Positions 1 to 6,832 of a DNA stretch of 18,435 bases are shown here, one piece after another. The notes under the pieces were generated by a model. It searched no databases. It was not told the origin of the DNA and was given only the letters and a program-made list of their open reading frames with translations. Both the position numbers and the translations under genes were made by a program. Numbering within the stretch: the stretch's first letter is position 1; the number at the start of each line of letters is the position of its first letter. Location of the stretch: positions 1-18,435 of the forward strand of contig JAFPCL010000023.1 of assembly GCA_017390225.1 (NCBI GenBank), given 5' to 3'. The stretch comes from Clostridia bacterium (GTDB lineage Bacteria; Bacillota; Clostridia; CAKSNL01; HGM11501).

Positions 1-1
1 C

Positions 2-95
2 GCGAACGAACGCCCAGACGTACCATCGTACGCCTTCGGGATGACATTATCAAGGCTACGCCTTGATAATGTATTCAGTTCGCACGTTCCGCACT
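2..95. repeat. Structured palindromic intergenic element at the window edge
   Basis: This non-coding stretch holds several nested inverted repeats. A perfect 12-bp stem, ACATTATCAAGG at 44-55 and CCTTGATAATGT at 61-72, encloses a 5-base loop. A smaller hairpin, CGTAC-CATC-GTACG, lies at 19-32. The ends are partly complementary: GCGAAC at 2-7 pairs with GTTCGC at 78-83. A run of seven T follows a few bases further on but is too far from the 12-bp stem for a standard terminator. The density of dyads suggests a small dispersed palindromic element (REP- or MITE-like) or a structured RNA. One copy cannot decide between these, and the element may continue beyond the window. Confidence 0.4.
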
Positions 96-149
96 CTTTT
101 TTTCCATCCCCGGATTCAAAAGAATTATTTTACAGCCCCTTCTTTTTTA

Positions 150-193
150 ATAGAAAAATAACACCCCCTGCCGTGTATGGATGGCAGGGGGTG
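150..193 (-). terminator. Rho-independent terminator of the cohesin surface operon
   Basis: An 11-bp G+C-rich stem (CACCCCCTGCC at 162-172 with GGCAGGGGGTG at 183-193) has a 10-base loop. Read on the minus strand it is followed by TTATTTTT, and it begins 18 bp after the stop of the small cohesin gene. It is a classic intrinsic terminator closing the two-gene operon. Confidence 0.85.
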
Positions 194-211
194 AAAGAAC
201 AGAATGTTTTT

Positions 212-967
212 TTACGGAATGGTAACTGTACCGCTATTGGCAAGAGGCTGCATGGAATCAATATCGTGCCACCACAAGGCAGTGACGGTATCGCCGCTCG
301 TCGGCGCGGATAAATCGGGGGTGATGACGGAAGCGGCAGGACAGCTTCTAAGCTCTATCATTCTGCCGTCACTATCGTAGTGTGCCACAAGAACAGCACC
401 GGAAAGGGTGTCGTTGTCGGAAACAAGCGTGATGCTTTGATTTCCGATATTCACTTGCACAGTAGGTGTAGTCGAGCCCTCTACCGTGACACTGCCGCTC
501 TTGTAGGAAAGCCCCAAGGCATCGAAGTTTTCATCGTAGTTCACGTCAAAGCCGTCGGTGTAGCTGCCGTTTCTGCCCTTGTAGTAGCTGACAGTTACGG
601 GGTAAACACCTGCAACATCGGTCAGCACCGTGAAGGTGAGGGTTGCAAGGGTGCCGTTAAAGGTATTGTTATCGGTGCAGTTCCAACCGAGGTTGTAGGG
701 GTTCGTGGTCAGTGTTTGTGATTTGGTGAAGGTTGCGCCTACAGAGCCTTCAGTCACGCCCGTCAAGGAAAGCACAGAGCTATCGTAGCCGATTTCAATG
801 CCGAGGCTTGCAAAGCCCGTGTTGCCGGAAAGGGTAACGGGGATTTCTACCGTGTCACCTTTTTGCGCCGTCACAGAGCCAACGGAAACCGTTCCTGCGG
901 CAAAGGCGCACAGGGAGAACAGGAAGCAAAAAAGCGAAACTAAAAAAATCATCCGAAAATGTTTCAT
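212..967 (-). CDS. Secreted cohesin-domain protein with C-terminal WW-type surface module
   Basis: A 251-residue exported protein. Residues 1-24 form a signal peptide (basic start, hydrophobic core, cleavage near AFA-A). Residues about 26-163 match a type I cohesin-like beta-sandwich, the module that in cellulosomes binds dockerins. Residues about 168-251 form a second small domain containing VLVAHYDSDGRM and a late TALWWHDIDSMQPL motif; I recall similar tails in clostridial surface proteins, where the function is unknown. No LPXTG motif, S-layer domain or transmembrane anchor is visible, so attachment would need a partner. The start is well supported: AGGAGG lies 7 bases before the ATG, and the gene begins 12 bp after its upstream neighbour, which carries both a cohesin and a dockerin. 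By hand alignment the two cohesins are about 60% identical, which implies duplication. Binding between this cohesin and the neighbour's dockerin is inferred. Confidence 0.85.
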   Translation of the reverse strand: MKHFRMIFLVSLFCFLFSLCAFAAGTVSVGSVTAQKGDTVEIPVTLSGNTGFASLGIEIGYDSSVLSLTGVTEGSVGATFTKSQTLTTNPYNLGWNCTDNNTFNGTLATLTFTVLTDVAGVYPVTVSYYKGRNGSYTDGFDVNYDENFDALGLSYKSGSVTVEGSTTPTVQVNIGNQSITLVSDNDTLSGAVLVAHYDSDGRMIELRSCPAASVITPDLSAPTSGDTVTALWWHDIDSMQPLANSGTVTIP

Positions 968-979
968 CCGAAAGCCTCC

Positions 980-2560
980 TTATTTGAGCTCTACATCCCA
1001 GCCGGCAAGATAGCGAAGCAAGATGGTTGCATCACGGTCGTTGATCGTACCACTGCCGTCCACATCCAAAGCATCGATCACAATGCCTGAAATGTCCCAA
1101 CCGGCAAGGTAGCGGAGCATGTAGGTAGCATCACGGTCATTGATAGAGCCGCTTCCATCGGCATCACCGGGGGTATAGCTGGTTACGGCAATATTGCCGC
1201 TGACATAAGAGAGGTTCAAGGGCTCGTAGTTTGTATCAAAGTTCACATCTTTGCCGTCGGTATAGTTGCCGTTTACGCCCTTGTAATAGCTGACGGTAAT
1301 GGGATATACGCCATCGGGCGCATCGGCACTGACCGTGAAGGTCAAAGTAGCCAAAGAACCGTTGTAGTAGACATTGTTGGTGCTGCTCCAGGAAAAGTTA
1401 TAAGGAACCTTGGTGTAGCTTTGTGCTTTGGTGAAGGTGGCACCGACACCACTGTTGGCGGTGATGCCCGTCAAGGTCAGATAGGTGGGATCGTAATCAA
1501 TCTCAAGGTTCAAGCTGATAAAGCCCGGGTTGTTGGCAATGCTCACGTCTACGGTAACGGTGGTGTCAGTAGAGGTTTTTGCACCGGTCAGTACGATTTG
1601 GGGTACATCCTCTGTCGGAGGGACGATGGGCGGAATGGTTCCGGAAGAACTCACGGCGACAAGACAGGAAGCGGCTTTTGAGCCATCCATGGAGGTTGCC
1701 GTGATAATTGCAGTGTCGGCAGAAATCGCTGTTACAATACCATCATTAACAGTAACAACGCTGTCATCGGAGGATTTCCAAGTGACAGTGGTGTCGCTGG
1801 CATTTGCCGGCGTGACTATTGCCGTTAGAGTATGAGTGGAACCTTCTATCATATTGAGTGTTGTTTGAGAAAGAGTAATATCGGTTACGGGGATATTATG
1901 GAAGGAATACGGAATGTTATTTTTCACTGCATAGGTGTGAGCATAAGAGTTTTCTGTTACATACATCATTTTGATGTCTGTTTCTTCAAAAGAAGAGGGG
2001 TCAATGTTTGTAATGGATGAAGGCATGTATATTGTTAAAAATCCGCAGTTTGTGAAAGTATGGGGAGCAATACGGGAGAGGCTGTCGGGAATAATAATAT
2101 TTGTAAGAGCTTCACATTCACTGAACGCACTGGCTCCGAGAGATGAAACATTCTTCCCCAAGAGTACGCTGTTGAGGGCACTACAATTGGAAAAAGCATA
2201 TTCTCCAATGGACGATGTACTATCGGGAATAATAATACTTCTAAGAGCATCGCATTCCGAAAAAGCCCATTCTCCAATAGATGATACACTATTCGGAATG
2301 GTAACTTTTGTGAGAGATGAGCAAGAATCAAATGCACAATTACCAATGGAGGGTACTCCATCGGTGATGAGTACGGTTGTAATGGAAGAACGTTCGTCAT
2401 GCCACGGGTAATCGCTTGGGTAATCCGCCACACCAAAAGTGTTAATGGTGAGTGTACCGTCTGTGAGATCCCAATCCCATGCTGCCGAGGCATGCGGCAC
2501 AAAAACAATGCCGACCAGAAGCGTCAGCAAAAAGAATAAACGAAAAAGCTTTGATTTCAT
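980..2560 (-). CDS. Secreted LRR (BspA-type)-Big_2-cohesin-dockerin surface protein
   Basis: A 526-residue multidomain exported protein. Residues 1-26 are a signal peptide ending HASA. Residues about 60-200 hold five to six 23-residue BspA-type leucine-rich repeats (pattern SIGxxAFxxCxxLxxIxIPxS), usually adhesion or ligand-binding modules. Residues about 224-304 are a bacterial Ig-like Big_2 domain. After a Pro-rich linker (307-319) comes a cohesin (about 321-457). A type I dockerin closes the protein (about 464-526) with two Ca-binding loops, D466-A-D-G-S-G and D499-V-D-G-S-G, each followed by INDRDAT and LLRYLAGW-like helices. The start at 2560 is chosen because AAGGAAAG lies just upstream at good spacing; an in-frame ATG at 2566 abuts that site, and the longer reading from 2665 would put a basic tail before the signal peptide. 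It is the first gene of the operon. Cohesin and dockerin in one chain would allow self-assembly or a chain with the next gene's cohesin; this is inferred. Confidence 0.88.
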   Translation of the reverse strand: MKSKLFRLFFLLTLLVGIVFVPHASAAWDWDLTDGTLTINTFGVADYPSDYPWHDERSSITTVLITDGVPSIGNCAFDSCSSLTKVTIPNSVSSIGEWAFSECDALRSIIIPDSTSSIGEYAFSNCSALNSVLLGKNVSSLGASAFSECEALTNIIIPDSLSRIAPHTFTNCGFLTIYMPSSITNIDPSSFEETDIKMMYVTENSYAHTYAVKNNIPYSFHNIPVTDITLSQTTLNMIEGSTHTLTAIVTPANASDTTVTWKSSDDSVVTVNDGIVTAISADTAIITATSMDGSKAASCLVAVSSSGTIPPIVPPTEDVPQIVLTGAKTSTDTTVTVDVSIANNPGFISLNLEIDYDPTYLTLTGITANSGVGATFTKAQSYTKVPYNFSWSSTNNVYYNGSLATLTFTVSADAPDGVYPITVSYYKGVNGNYTDGKDVNFDTNYEPLNLSYVSGNIAVTSYTPGDADGSGSINDRDATYMLRYLAGWDISGIVIDALDVDGSGTINDRDATILLRYLAGWDVELK

Positions 2561-2588
2561 AAACATCTTTCCTTTCTTTGTTTGGATT

Positions 2589-2646
2589 GACAGACTCCTT
2601 GTTCTAAGCGATGGCGCGCCCCCTTTCCACCGGAGCGGAATCTGTC
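2589..2646 (-). promoter_or_regulatory. Possible structured 5' leader of the surface operon
   Basis: Between the surface operon start and the dif-like palindrome is a G+C-rich 58-bp stretch whose ends pair: GACAGA at 2589-2594 with TCTGTC at 2641-2646, extended by CTCC at 2595-2598 with GGAG at 2632-2635 and a 5-base bulge. Inside is the palindrome GGCGCGCC at 2613-2620. I could not find a convincing promoter for the operon in 2561-2692. The stretch may be a folded leader RNA or the remnant of another element. No known riboswitch class was recognised. Confidence 0.3.
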
Positions 2647-2658
2647 CTCGGATGGGAA

Positions 2659-2686
2659 ATACCACATAATAGAAATTATGTGGTAT
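2659..2686. other. dif-like 28-bp palindrome, candidate core site of the adjacent recombinase
   Basis: A perfect palindrome made of arm ATACCACATAA (2659-2669), centre TAGAAA (2670-2675) and arm TTATGTGGTAT (2676-2686). This 11-6-11 layout is that of dif sites bound by XerC/XerD, and the inner halves CATAA and TTATG match the inner halves of the E. coli dif site. It lies 6 bp beyond the stop codon of a tyrosine recombinase gene. The symmetric arms would suit a single recombinase. No second copy was found in the window. As a terminator it is poor, because neither side has a real T tract and the stem is A+T-rich. The site call is inferred from architecture and position. Confidence 0.55.
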
Positions 2687-2692
2687 GCCCTT

Positions 2693-3532
2693 TCAGCATT
2701 GTAGGAGTCCCAATTTTTCTAATCTGCGGCGGTGGACATCGCCGTTTTCCATGGTATAGATTCTTGTGGTCTGGACATTGGTGTGTCCTAAAATATCGGC
2801 AAGGCGCACGATGTCTTTGTGGAGGGTATAGAAGGTGCGGGCAAAGAGGTGGCGCAGGTTATGGGGAAAGACCTTTTCTTTACTGACACCGGCATCGTGG
2901 CACAGGCGCTTCATGGCAGACCAGATGTTGGAGCGATCCATGGGCTTGCCGCTTTTGGTGACAAAGACCGCACCGCTTTGAATGTTCTGCTTTTTCATAT
3001 AGTCCTTGAGCATACGGCACAGCTTTTTTGGCAGAAGAATTTGCCCCAACTTGCCTTTATTTTGAATCATAACATAGCCGCACATCACGGCTTCTTTGGT
3101 AATGAACGAAAGCTCCGATACGCGGATGCCCGTGGCGGCAATGGTTTGCAAAAGATAATACAGCCGTGTGTCTTCTTTTTGCTTTGCCGCCACGACCAGC
3201 CGCTCGTATTCCTCTTTCGTGAGCTCCCGTTCCCGTGCGGAGAAAATACGGTGCTGTATTTTTAAGGCTTTGACCTTCAGGGCAGGAATGCCCATAAAGG
3301 AAAAGTAGACATTTAAAGATGACAAAACGGAATTCACGGTTGTCGGAACATAGCTTTCTCGGAGCTTTTCTTTATAAGAAAGAACAGCTTCCTTGGTGAT
3401 GGCTTTGCCCGCAAGCCAAGCCTGAAAACCTTTGATATCACGTACATACTTTTCCACGGTATGTACGCTTTTTTCTTCTTCGCATAGATAATTTTCAAAT
3501 GCTTTGATGTTTTTTTCGGTGATTCGATACAT
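2693..3532 (-). CDS. Tyrosine recombinase / site-specific integrase (XerC/XerD-like)
   Basis: A 279-residue DNA strand-exchange enzyme, close in size to XerC/XerD. Residues about 3-88 form the N-terminal SAM-like core-binding domain, and about 100-279 the catalytic domain. Visible catalytic residues are R137 in ATGIRVSEL, K161 in the beta-hairpin NKGKLGQ, H224 and R227 in PHNLRHLF, H250 in LGHTNVQTT and nucleophile Y259 in RIYT; the set is complete, so the enzyme should be active. The start at 3532 is preferred because AAGGAAGG lies just upstream at usable spacing; another ATG at 3538 abuts that site. No excisionase, relaxase or phage gene lies nearby. A dif-like palindrome begins 6 bp after the stop, and a surface-protein operon lies beyond it. 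Possible jobs are chromosome dimer resolution, integration of a small element, or recombination at the surface locus; the sequence alone does not choose. Confidence 0.92.
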   Translation of the reverse strand: MYRITEKNIKAFENYLCEEEKSVHTVEKYVRDIKGFQAWLAGKAITKEAVLSYKEKLRESYVPTTVNSVLSSLNVYFSFMGIPALKVKALKIQHRIFSARERELTKEEYERLVVAAKQKEDTRLYYLLQTIAATGIRVSELSFITKEAVMCGYVMIQNKGKLGQILLPKKLCRMLKDYMKKQNIQSGAVFVTKSGKPMDRSNIWSAMKRLCHDAGVSKEKVFPHNLRHLFARTFYTLHKDIVRLADILGHTNVQTTRIYTMENGDVHRRRLEKLGLLQC

Positions 3533-3555
3533 ATGCATCCTTCCTTTCTGTTTTT

Positions 3556-3583
3556 AATTTAGCATGAAGAAATTTTCACACAA
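3556..3583 (-). promoter_or_regulatory. Possible promoter of the recombinase gene
   Basis: On the minus strand TTGTGT (3578-3583) and TAAATT (3556-3561) are separated by 16 bp, and the -10 lies about 24 bp before the start codon. Both hexamers deviate from consensus, so this is a weak candidate. Confidence 0.3.
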
Positions 3584-3626
3584 AGAGAGGGCTTTTTGGA
3601 AATTCGAGATATAGTATGCACGCAAT

Positions 3627-3669
3627 TTATTATAAATAAGAAAAGCACCTGTCCGCAGGCAGATGCTTT
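3627..3669 (-). terminator. Intrinsic terminator after the DUF4143 ATPase gene
   Basis: On the minus strand AAAGCATCTG pairs with CAGGTGCTTT (one G-U pair; arms at 3660-3669 and 3642-3651) around an 8-base loop, followed by TCTTATTTAT. It starts 17 bp after the ATPase stop codon and separates that gene from the recombinase gene. Confidence 0.75.
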
Positions 3670-3686
3670 ATAGAAAATATTGAATT

Positions 3687-4874
3687 TTAAAGGGACGTCA
3701 TCATAAGGAAGTCTTTCAATTTGATATGCCGGACAGTGCTTGTGGAATAATCGATATCATCATTTGTGATGATAATCCTCTGTGAAAGGTTATCCATGTT
3801 TTTAAATGCATCAAATTCTCTGTTATATGCTTTGTCTTCTGCCACACTGTATGCCACCTGCACGAAATATTGTTTTCCGTCCTTTACGGCAAGAAAATCA
3901 ATCTCTTTGCCGTTATTATTGTATACATACATTTCATATCCCATATAGATCAATTCGTTATATACGATGTTTTCTAAATTGTGAGTAAGGTCATATCGGT
4001 TGTTCATACAACGAATGGAATTTAAACTGACATCGGCGTTGTAGAGCTTTGCATAGTATTTCAATTCCTTTTTGGTTTTCGTAGAATACTGCTTGACAGC
4101 TTCAATAATATATGCTTCCTCAAGATATGTTATATACTTCATGATTGTATTAACGGAGCACTGTTCGTGTTCTTGCTTGATATAAGTGTGAATAGAATTG
4201 GCGGATACTATCCTGCTGTTACTGCGAAGAATAAAATTAACCAAGCTTTTAAATAAACTTACCTTTTTAATTTTGTATCTCTTAATTAAGTCATTGATGA
4301 CAATGGTATCGTCTAAATCATTAAGATATCGCTCCTGCGCAGAACCCGATTCAAATTCAAAGCGTTTAGGGAAGCCGCCCCAAACAAGATAGTCACTGAC
4401 AGATACTTCCTTGCCAAGCTGTGCAGAATATTCCAAAATCTCCTTATACACAAACGGACGGATGCGAAAGGAAACAAATCTTCCGCTGAGTTCCTTTGTG
4501 AATTCACCGGAAAGTAATTTTGAATTGGATCCGGTAATAAAAATAGAATAATCATACAATCTTAAGGTTTTACATGCATCCTGCCAGCCTTCAAGCTCCT
4601 GCACTTCATCAAAAAAGAGATAGCACTTCCCGTCTTTTCGGTTTTCTTCAACGTAGGAAATCAGCATATCGGGGGTTTTGATATTGGATGAAATCTTTTT
4701 ATCTTCAAAGTTTAAATAAATAATATTGTCGCTTTTACTACGGAGCTCTTGGGCGATTTGCTCCATAATAATAGATTTACCGCTTCGGCGTATGCCCGTT
4801 ATAATTTTAATTAAATCAGAATCGTAGAAAGGACGAACCTCTTTAATATAATGCTCTCTGTAAATCAAAATCAT
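3687..4874 (-). CDS. AAA-type ATPase with DUF4143 C-terminal domain
   Basis: A 395-residue member of the AAA_14/DUF4143 family, common in anaerobes and archaea, with no settled function. Walker A is GIRRSGKS at about 27-34, Walker B LFFDEVQ at 86-92, a sensor-like ITGSNSKLL at 113-121 and a candidate arginine finger in SGRF at 130-133. The C-terminal part (about 180-395) contains NLENIVYNELIY and GKEIDFLAV then YFVQVAYS, a pattern like a decayed PD-(D/E)XK nuclease core in which the usual Lys is replaced by Gln. The promoter's -10 ends only 14 bp before the ATG at 4874, so starts further upstream are excluded. Since GAGGTG abuts that ATG, an in-frame TTG at 4868 is a real alternative. The gene is visibly more A+T-rich than its neighbours and is monocistronic with its own promoter and terminator, which suggests acquisition by transfer. 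Confidence 0.88.
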   Translation of the reverse strand: MILIYREHYIKEVRPFYDSDLIKIITGIRRSGKSIIMEQIAQELRSKSDNIIYLNFEDKKISSNIKTPDMLISYVEENRKDGKCYLFFDEVQELEGWQDACKTLRLYDYSIFITGSNSKLLSGEFTKELSGRFVSFRIRPFVYKEILEYSAQLGKEVSVSDYLVWGGFPKRFEFESGSAQERYLNDLDDTIVINDLIKRYKIKKVSLFKSLVNFILRSNSRIVSANSIHTYIKQEHEQCSVNTIMKYITYLEEAYIIEAVKQYSTKTKKELKYYAKLYNADVSLNSIRCMNNRYDLTHNLENIVYNELIYMGYEMYVYNNNGKEIDFLAVKDGKQYFVQVAYSVAEDKAYNREFDAFKNMDNLSQRIIITNDDIDYSTSTVRHIKLKDFLMMTSL

Positions 4875-4887
4875 CACCTCGTATTTC

Positions 4888-4916
4888 ATTATACTGAAAG
4901 ATTTTGCAAAAGTCAA
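4888..4916 (-). promoter_or_regulatory. Sigma-A-type promoter of the DUF4143 ATPase gene
   Basis: Minus-strand TTGACT (4911-4916), a 17-bp spacer and TATAAT (4888-4893). The expected transcript start, near 4881, leaves a 5' leader of only about 7 bases consisting mostly of the GAGGTG ribosome-binding site. A 13-bp repeat copy covers the spacer and the edge of the -10, so a bound protein would block polymerase. Confidence 0.8.
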
Positions 4917-4971
4917 TATTTTTATTCACTTAACTGAAAGATTTTTCGAATATAATAAAAATCTTTCAGTT
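4893..4971. repeat. Three copies of a 13-bp repeat around the ATPase promoter
   Basis: ACTGAAAGATTTT occurs at 4893-4905 and 4933-4945 in the same orientation, exactly 40 bp apart, and inverted at 4958-4970. The second and third copies form a perfect 15-bp inverted repeat (4932-4946 with 4957-4971) around CGAATATAAT. The first copy lies inside the ATPase promoter. Four-helical-turn spacing plus promoter overlap suggests operators for a DNA-binding protein, perhaps the ATPase itself. A terminator role is unlikely because the stem is A+T-rich. Confidence 0.65.
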
Positions 4972-5022
4972 TGGCGTTTGATTTATGTTTTGTCAAAGAG
5001 AAAGAAATAATGCACCAAAACA

Positions 5023-5076
5023 AAAAAGAACCTATATTTTCAGAGGTCGTACCATCTGAGAATATAGGTTCTTTTT
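5023..5076 (-). terminator. Terminator of the ABC transporter gene (bidirectional shape)
   Basis: Long arms 5023-5044 and 5055-5076 pair over about 22 bp (core GAACCTATATT with AATATAGGTTC, one internal mismatch) with a 10-base loop. On the minus strand it is followed by a T-rich run, 13 bp after the ABC transporter stop codon. Confidence 0.85.
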
Positions 5077-5089
5077 GGCATGTTAAGTT

Positions 5090-6832
5090 TTATAAGGTTG
5101 CGTACAGCTGATACAAGTTATGATACAAGCCACCCTTTTCAATCAGCTCCTTATGAGAGCCCTGCTCTTCGATGCCGTTTTCCGTGAGCACCAGAATGGT
5201 ATCGGCATTTCGGATGGTAGTAAGGCGATGAGCAATGGTGAGCACGGTTCTGCCGTGGGCAAGCTTCTCAAGCGAGGCTTGCACCAATTGCTCGCTTTCG
5301 TTATCCAGTGCAGAAGTCGGTTCATCTAAAATCAAAATAGGCGGGTTTTTAAGGAAAACACGAGCAATGCTGATGCGCTGTTTTTGTCCGCCGGAGAGCT
5401 TCGTGCCACGCTCACCCACATAGGTGTCGTAGCCGTTTTCCAAGGCGGAAATAAATTCATGTGCCCCTGCCATTTTGGCGGCTTCGATGACTTCATCCCG
5501 TGTGGCATCGGGTCTGCCGTACACGATGTTTTCATAGACCGTGCCGGAGAACAGATATACATCCTGCTGTACCACGCCGATGGCACTTCGAAGGCTGTGG
5601 AGCGAAATGTCCCGCACATCCGTGCCATCGATTTTGACGCTTCCTTCCGACACATCATAGACTCGGGGGATGAGGCTGCATAAGGTGGTTTTGCCGCCAC
5701 CGGATGGCCCGACCAGGGCAACATTTTTGCCTTGCGGAATATGTAAGTTAATGTGGGACAAAACCCGGGGCATATCGGCTTCGTAGGAAAAAGCCACATC
5801 TTCAAAAACGATATCGCCTTTCACGTCGGAAAGCTCTACGGCTTCCGGCTTGTCGGTGATGTCGGATGGCGTATCTAAAATTTCGATGAATCGCTCAATA
5901 CCGGTCATACCGCGCTGGAACTGCTCGGTGAACTGGATGATGGTGCGAAGGGTGGCAAGAAGGGTGCTGATATAAAGAAGATATGCCGTCATGTCTGCGG
6001 GGGTGATTTTGCCATTAATCATAAAGAGCGCACCTACAACCACAATCAGAAGATACATGATTCCTTCAAACGCACGGTTGGAGGTCTGAAAACCTGCCAT
6101 ATAGAAATAGCTGGTTTTCTTGGTATCCAAAAGCTTTTGATTGCCGCCTTCAAAACGAGTAGCCTCGATTTCTTCGTTGGCAAAGGATTTGACCACGCGG
6201 ATGCCAAGGAGCGAATCCTCTACCTGGGCATTGATTTCACCTAATTGCACACGTTGGTCTTTAAATGCTTTTCGCATACGGCTGTTGAAAAATTTCACAA
6301 CCACAAAAACCAAGGGGAAGGATAAAAACATGATAACCGTGAGCGGCACGTTTACGCCGCAGAGGATTATGAAAGACACAATCAGCTTCAGCCCTGCAAT
6401 GAAAATTTCCTCGGGGCAATGATGGGCAAATTCCGTGATGTCAAATAAATCGCTGGTAATTCTCGACATAATCTGCCCGACCTTATGATCGGAAAAATAA
6501 GCATGGGGCAGGGTTTGCAAATGGGAGAACAAATCACGGCGCATATCTGTTTCGATTTTAGAGCCCATGATGTGCCCTGTGTGTGCCATATAAAAATTGA
6601 CGGCAGAGTCAATCACACGGAGAATCAGATAAAACACACCGATTTTTAAAATGATACCGACAGTTAAAGAGGCAATATCATTGATGCCCAAATCCGTGAT
6701 GTAGCGCACCAGCATGGGAAACACAAGCTCGCACACGGTGGTGAGGGAAGCGCACAAAAGGTCTAAAACCAAAATCCACTTATAATTTTTAAAATAAGGA
6801 ATAAATCGTTTGATGAGATATCCGGTTTTCAA
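5090..6832 (-). CDS. ABC exporter half-transporter (fused permease and ATPase)
   Basis: A 580-residue type IV (MsbA/LmrA-like) ABC exporter subunit. Residues about 15-310 are the transmembrane domain with six predicted helices; residues about 340-580 are the nucleotide-binding domain. Visible motifs: Walker A GPSGGGKTT (375-383), Q-loop near VVQQD (420-424), signature LSGGQKQR (479-486), Walker B ILILDEPTSALD (499-510) and switch His535 in AHRLTT. All are intact, so it should hydrolyse ATP. It would act as a homodimer or with a second half-transporter, and none is adjacent. The substrate cannot be read from sequence. The start is TTG at 6832 with AAAGGA about 11 bases upstream; an ATG at 6843 just after that site is out of frame and opens only a 17-codon frame. 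The gene follows citrate synthase by 64 bp with no clear terminator or promoter between, so read-through is likely. Confidence 0.92.
   Translation of the reverse strand: MKTGYLIKRFIPYFKNYKWILVLDLLCASLTTVCELVFPMLVRYITDLGINDIASLTVGIILKIGVFYLILRVIDSAVNFYMAHTGHIMGSKIETDMRRDLFSHLQTLPHAYFSDHKVGQIMSRITSDLFDITEFAHHCPEEIFIAGLKLIVSFIILCGVNVPLTVIMFLSFPLVFVVVKFFNSRMRKAFKDQRVQLGEINAQVEDSLLGIRVVKSFANEEIEATRFEGGNQKLLDTKKTSYFYMAGFQTSNRAFEGIMYLLIVVVGALFMINGKITPADMTAYLLYISTLLATLRTIIQFTEQFQRGMTGIERFIEILDTPSDITDKPEAVELSDVKGDIVFEDVAFSYEADMPRVLSHINLHIPQGKNVALVGPSGGGKTTLCSLIPRVYDVSEGSVKIDGTDVRDISLHSLRSAIGVVQQDVYLFSGTVYENIVYGRPDATRDEVIEAAKMAGAHEFISALENGYDTYVGERGTKLSGGQKQRISIARVFLKNPPILILDEPTSALDNESEQLVQASLEKLAHGRTVLTIAHRLTTIRNADTILVLTENGIEEQGSHKELIEKGGLYHNLYQLYATL

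Noticed and set aside
1000..1165. Direct repeats of about 60 bp, considered as a CRISPR or satellite array
   Set aside because: They are the two halves of the dockerin coding sequence, a normal internal duplication of this domain.
2561..2665. N-terminal extension of the LRR-cohesin-dockerin protein
   Set aside because: It would place about 35 mostly basic residues before a clear signal peptide, and AAGGAAAG sits directly before the internal ATGs.
2659..2686. Palindrome as an ordinary intrinsic terminator of the recombinase gene
   Set aside because: The stem is A+T-rich and no T tract follows on either strand. Its 11-6-11 dif-like layout is the more specific explanation, though a weak terminator role is not excluded.
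4932..4971. Inverted repeat as a terminator
   Set aside because: The stem is almost all A+T and its sequence recurs as a direct copy inside a promoter, which fits an operator better.
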